From assembly GCA_009760885.1 (NCBI GenBank), contig CM019708.1, forward strand, positions 17,429,189-17,493,188: DNA of 64,000 nt, given 5' to 3'. The position numbers and the translations under genes were made by a program. The notes under the pieces are model-generated. The model did not search any database and was not told the origin of the DNA. It worked only from the letters and a program-made list of their open reading frames with translations. Below, one piece after another: positions 32,179 through 64,000 of this stretch. The DNA is from Achatina immaculata (Eukaryota; Mollusca; Gastropoda; Stylommatophora; Achatinidae). The first letter of the stretch is position 1; each line of letters begins with the position of its first letter.

Positions 32179-33289
32179 ATTGTTGGAGCACATGTCAGCC
32201 ATACAGGATGCAGCGGTGACATGAACCAGGATTTCCTTGTTAACATGACATTTAAGTTGTGAAATCGGGGACAGATATCACAATTAAATCTTGTCCAGTA
32301 GTTAACATAGGTTATAGTTCTTTTTTTTTTAATTGAAATGTTAAAATATATTGTTATATCTGTTTTCTTAAATATTTTTTTTTAATTTTGATTAACTTTT
32401 ACTAACTACTTCTGTAGCTTATAAGTAGTCTAATATCTCATGGAGCAGTGGGAAAACTTCAACAGATAGTTTATATTAAGTACCTATTTAACATGGAAAG
32501 AGGGAAAAAGTTGCAGAAATAACAGGGGGGGGGGGGGGAGAGAGAAGACTAGATAATTTACTAAAGAGGACAAAAATTAGCAAACGTGATTTTGTGCAGT
32601 TTTTATAGTTGGGATATAGATGTATGTGGTGACATAGTTTGATAAATTAATCACTCAGTAAACAGACATATCCAGGTGTCATCTATAATTAAGTTGTCAG
32701 TATACAAGAGTAGCCATGCTTCATTTCTCTCCTTCCCAGCATTTTGTGTTCTGACCTTCGTACCATCTCTCTTTTATCTCCTTTTAGGTCTATTTTTTAA
32801 TTGTCTACATTTGTCTCATAGCCTGCTCTAATCCTGGTATCAGCTGCCACTTTGATATTTGACATTTCAAAATGTCTTTTAATCCTGACATGTCTTGAAT
32901 AGTTCCTGCTTTCCTGTGTTACTGTGGGCTGTTTATAAAAGAAAATGATTTACTAGATGAACTGATGATGAACTTAAAGAAATTATTTGTATAATTATGG
33001 AGATGATACTAAGATGAAAAGGCAGGGAATGTCCAACAAAAGCAAACGTGGATAAGAGTCTAATTAAATCCGTAAGAAAATGACAGTCATCATTCATTGG
33101 ATATATGAGAAGAAAAATATCACGACAGGGAAGATAAAAATCATTGACAAGTCTAAAGTGATGGCACAACACAACAAAAACATCACCAAACTGAGCTGAT
33201 GAACAAGAAATGAGACCTGTGGGGGGATGCATGGCACCTGATGATGATTACATTTATGCTTGACATGAACTTGCCTGTATATTTTGTCA

Positions 33290-33475
33290 TCTTACATCCT
33301 TCCTGTGCCGTTAAATGTCACATAGGGCTTGCATGATAGTTTGCCAAGTTTTCCCGTTTTCTGCGAGCTTTTCAACCTCATCAAAGGGATTTCATGCCTG
33401 CTAATTTGGCCTCTTTTAACAGTATCCTCTTTAGAGTTTCACATGGTCGGCCTCTTTTCTTTGGTTTATATTTTG
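33290..33475 (-). mobile_element. LINE family C 3' fragment in the presumed 3'UTR
   Basis: CATCCTTCCTGTGCCGTTAA ... TTTTCTGCGAGCTTTTCAAC ... ATCCTCTTTAGAGTTTCACA, the inverse of the C 3' end. Confidence 0.8.
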
Positions 33476-34079
33476 TCACAGATCTAGTTTATTTTAGAAA
33501 GATTTTGACATAGGACACGAAGTGCTTAAAAACGGCGACTTCTTAAATGCAATGAGCATGCAAGCATGTTGTTGTTGTTATGCAGTATCTTTCATGCCAT
33601 GTTTTCTTCTCATGTCATATGTGCTAATTTTATACTTCTTGCAAATATTGCTCCCTCTATAAATACATCATGTTAATTTGATAAGTGCACTTCAGTACAA
33701 TGTGGACAGCCTATGGCCCTAACTGTTCAGACTCTGCTGCAGTTATTTTATAAGTTTACCTTTAGATCTGATCTTTTGTATTACTGTTTATATTGCATTA
33801 TTGCCGAGCTTCTGTGCTGTAATATTTTTGTTTATTTGTATATGAATATTTCTTTGTAGTAGATATTTTATACATTGCATTTTAGTGCTTCATTGAAAAT
33901 AATCTTTTATTATTTAATACCCACATTTAAGTGCTTCCTTGAAACTAATCTTTTGAATTTTATATCTGCATTTGCACTGTCTCATTATAAAAACTGAACA
34001 GTATAGAACGTAATTTCATGTAATGATCATATTTTGATTTTTGCACAAATGTAATTATCTTTATTACTGTTGTCAAAGC

Positions 34080-34085
34080 AATAAA
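34080..34085 (+). terminator. Candidate poly(A) signal of the gelsolin-like gene
   Basis: AATAAA about 1.9 kb after the TAG, the first I found in this 3' region; it is followed by a T/G-rich stretch. A second AATAAA on the same strand lies in the hairpin at 34529-34534. Confidence 0.5.
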
Positions 34086-34475
34086 GTTCGTGAGCCTTAA
34101 GTATTATCTCAGTGAGTTTTTAGAAGAGTCAAAATCTCTGTGATTGTTTCTGCTTGGATGTTTTCTAAAAACATTTTTTTAGCTTATAAGTCAGTGTCTA
34201 TGACATACAGACAGAATTGATTGATGTTTACGAGATAAATCCTGGCACAAAATGCACCACATAAAAGACACATCTATAATCTGGGTTTGCAGGAAACTTT
34301 GACTTCTCTGATCATTCTCAGATGTTGACTTGTATGCTAAGTAACTGGTGGTCAGCTGGAGTTGGTGCACATCCCTCATGAAGCTTCTCTTGATCTGATG
34401 TAGATGCTGGCTACGCCTGTTTTCTCTGCACTTCATATGTTGGGCATTCCTGCAGAATATCTTCTCCTTACTAAA

Positions 34476-34566
34476 ATGTATAAACTAGGGGAAAAAAAAG
34501 GAACAGCTTTATTACCTACTCATTAAGTAATAAAGCTGTTCCTACTTTTTTTCCTTATTTACACAT
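34476..34566. repeat. Perfect-core hairpin between convergent genes with poly(A) signals on both strands
   Basis: Inverted repeat with core GGAACAGCTTTATTA and its reverse complement; AATAAA occurs on + at 34529-34534 and on - at 34513-34508. The same arms bound a ~310-bp element at 5678-5990, so this is probably a deletion derivative of a MITE-like family. It lies 2.35 kb past the gelsolin stop and 1.58 kb past the Sec61 stop and could polyadenylate either transcript. Another minus-strand AATAAA lies nearer Sec61 at 35134-35129. Confidence 0.7.
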
Positions 34567-35311
34567 GTTGGTATCGCAGGTTTACTATAGTGGCTCCATG
34601 TATACATTCATACACTAATTACTGTGTTCTCCTTATACTGCCACATGCTGGATGGGCCAATCGTGAGCATGCTGAAAAGCTGGTACCTCAGTCTGTTGTG
34701 AACAGTAGTGCAGAGCCAGAAAACGATCACATGCTCTTCTCTGTTGAGTTGGTAGTAAGCGTCATTTTCTGGTAGCTACCGGGACCTTTCGCCCAATTGT
34801 TCTTGTATGTTATTTTTTACCACAAACAGATACAAGCGTGACATATGAGGAAGCTAAATCTGTGATGGGAGCAAGTAGCACGGATTTCCATCTGTTGACT
34901 ATTTCTCGCTGCTCTGGAATCTCCAATGTTTCCATCACAGATTATGCCTCAAGTTCCACTGTAAAAATACACTGCATATTTACTGCAGATGACGACCCAT
35001 TCTCTCATGTTTCCCATCAATCATCCAACTGGATCCCATCATCTGGAGTAGGGTTTTTCTAATTCCCAGAAAATTATATCTCAGGATTTCCTGGTTCTTT
35101 GCAGGAAACTCGGGCATAACCCCACGAATTTATTATGACTAAGGAATTTTGGAAACAAAATCAAATCAGACTTAGATTTTTTTTTAAACAGACAGACCAC
35201 CATCAGATGCCAGAGCTGACAAACAATGGCTGACTAAGATTCTTCATTACTCCTAGAAACTAGCTGTCACAACAGCCTGACAAGTGAGGTATGAATCACT
35301 GTTGTCTCCAT

Positions 35312-35419
35312 CATGGTGAAGCTAGTGTGAAATATGGACATGGTGAAGCTAGTGTGAAATATGGACATGGTGAAGCTAGTGTGAAATATGGACATGGTGA
35401 AGCTAGTGTGAAATATGGA
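35312..35419. repeat. 27-bp tandem repeat, exactly 4 copies
   Basis: Unit CATGGTGAAGCTAGTGTGAA plus ATATGGA, nearly identical copies, in the presumed Sec61 alpha 3'UTR. Read on the minus strand it repeats MSIFHTSFT; not a gene. Confidence 0.9.
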
Positions 35420-36090
35420 CATCAATAATGGGTTTTTTTCTCTCATGCTATGCTGTATCACTTTTCACTGTCTTGCTTTTCTGCACTGTGACAGACACCA
35501 CCGCAATAAGTACTGTGATAACCATTCACTTCATACAAAACACCTCTATCACAAGTGATTCACTAAAAAAAAAAAGTTTCCTAAAAGTTTCCTAATTTAG
35601 CAAACTGACAAAAGGTTCTTCCCAAAATTCAGCATTATAACATAAATTCAGATCACACATCTCACCACTATGAGAAATAAAGAAAGTCAGTTCATACATG
35701 GCACTGCTGTGTGAAATTTTTAAAAAGTTCACTTAATTCAGAACCAAAACTCTCAAGATATGACAAACTTTACTACCACCAGTGTCTAGGACAGTGGTGT
35801 TTGTGCTCCACAGTTTACACAAGGAAAGCCAAGTTTTGTTTGTGTTATATGTTAACAATGGAAAAGTAGAAATGTGTATCTGCACATATTCTCATATAAG
35901 GTAATGGAAGCATTCTATGAACAAGTCTACCATACAATACCTGTAAAATAGAACTGCACTCTACATGTACTGAAAATGGAAATGAGTTTGTATGTTTATG
36001 TGTGGAAAGATGCCAAGATTCAAAAACTGGATCTGACACAGACAAGAATTCACATTCTCAAGCAAACAACATACACAATCTTTCACCAGC

Positions 36091-63878
<27,788 letters not shown>

Positions 63879-64000
63879 CTGATGATGCAAAAGAATCAAC
63901 GTGTAAATAAAATCAAATTAAAAAAAAAAAAAACATTAAATACAAGATAGCTCCTGTTTTTATTTTCTCTCTCAGAAGCAGATCTTCTACAACTACAAAA

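Larger units (their letters stand above)
32179..34085 (+). other. Probable 3'UTR of the gelsolin-like gene
   Basis: From the TAG to the candidate AATAAA. AT-rich, with a (G)14 tract (about 32525) and a minus-strand LINE C fragment at 33290-33475. The end point is unproven. Confidence 0.5.

Overview
Eukaryotic (metazoan) genomic DNA, AT-rich, with two spliced host genes whose very long introns are packed with transposable elements and minisatellites. The gene models and the RTE/BovB-like, Nimb/I-like, piggyBac, Tc1 and mariner content fit a lophotrochozoan, probably a mollusc. That placement is inference from remembered protein and repeat families, not from a search.

Host genes. (1) A complete gelsolin-like, severin-type actin-modulator gene on the + strand has 13 coding exons from 1234 to 32178. 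They join in frame to a 368-residue, three-gelsolin-repeat protein. (2) The gene for Sec61 alpha, the pore subunit of the ER protein translocon, lies on the - strand. Eleven coding exons run from 63878 down to 36091 and give the last 451 residues; only the first ~25 residues lie beyond the right edge. The two genes converge tail to tail, with stop codons 3.9 kb apart. Between them sits a hairpin that carries a poly(A) signal on each strand (34476-34566).

Introns of the gelsolin-like gene (1.2-32 kb) hold 3' fragments of several RTE-like LINE families (called A, B, C, D and E here), a B copy with a 5' inversion (3.2-5.2 kb), a piggyBac element with a broken transposase (7.9-10.2 kb) and a short non-autonomous relative (13.8-14.5 kb), RNase H fragments, a foldback-like inverted repeat (22.8-24.6 kb), and long tandem arrays: a 29-bp unit of ~62 copies at 15.3-17.1 kb, a 38-bp unit of ~17 copies at 22.8-23.5 kb, and a 38-bp unit of ~40 copies at 29.1-30.6 kb.

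Introns of the Sec61 alpha gene (36-63.8 kb) hold a full-length RTE element (family B, about 3.3 kb, with a 13-bp target duplication) into which a family A element inserted (14-bp duplication); a Tc1 element whose terminal repeat was split by a Nimb/I-like retrotransposon with an intact 922-codon RT-RNase H frame; a three-level nest (family A fragment, mariner, family B) at 52.3-54.2 kb; a decayed mariner; tRNA-derived SINEs; and more minisatellites.

The most unusual theme is that several minisatellites contain splice signals. The Sec61 alpha intron donor at 63812 is the first unit of a 25-bp array of donor-like units. The acceptor of gelsolin exon 6 is the last unit of a 30-bp array of acceptors. 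An intronic 21-bp array presents eight GTAAGT donors on the sense strand. No bacterial-type systems, CRISPR arrays, rRNA or functional tRNA genes were seen.
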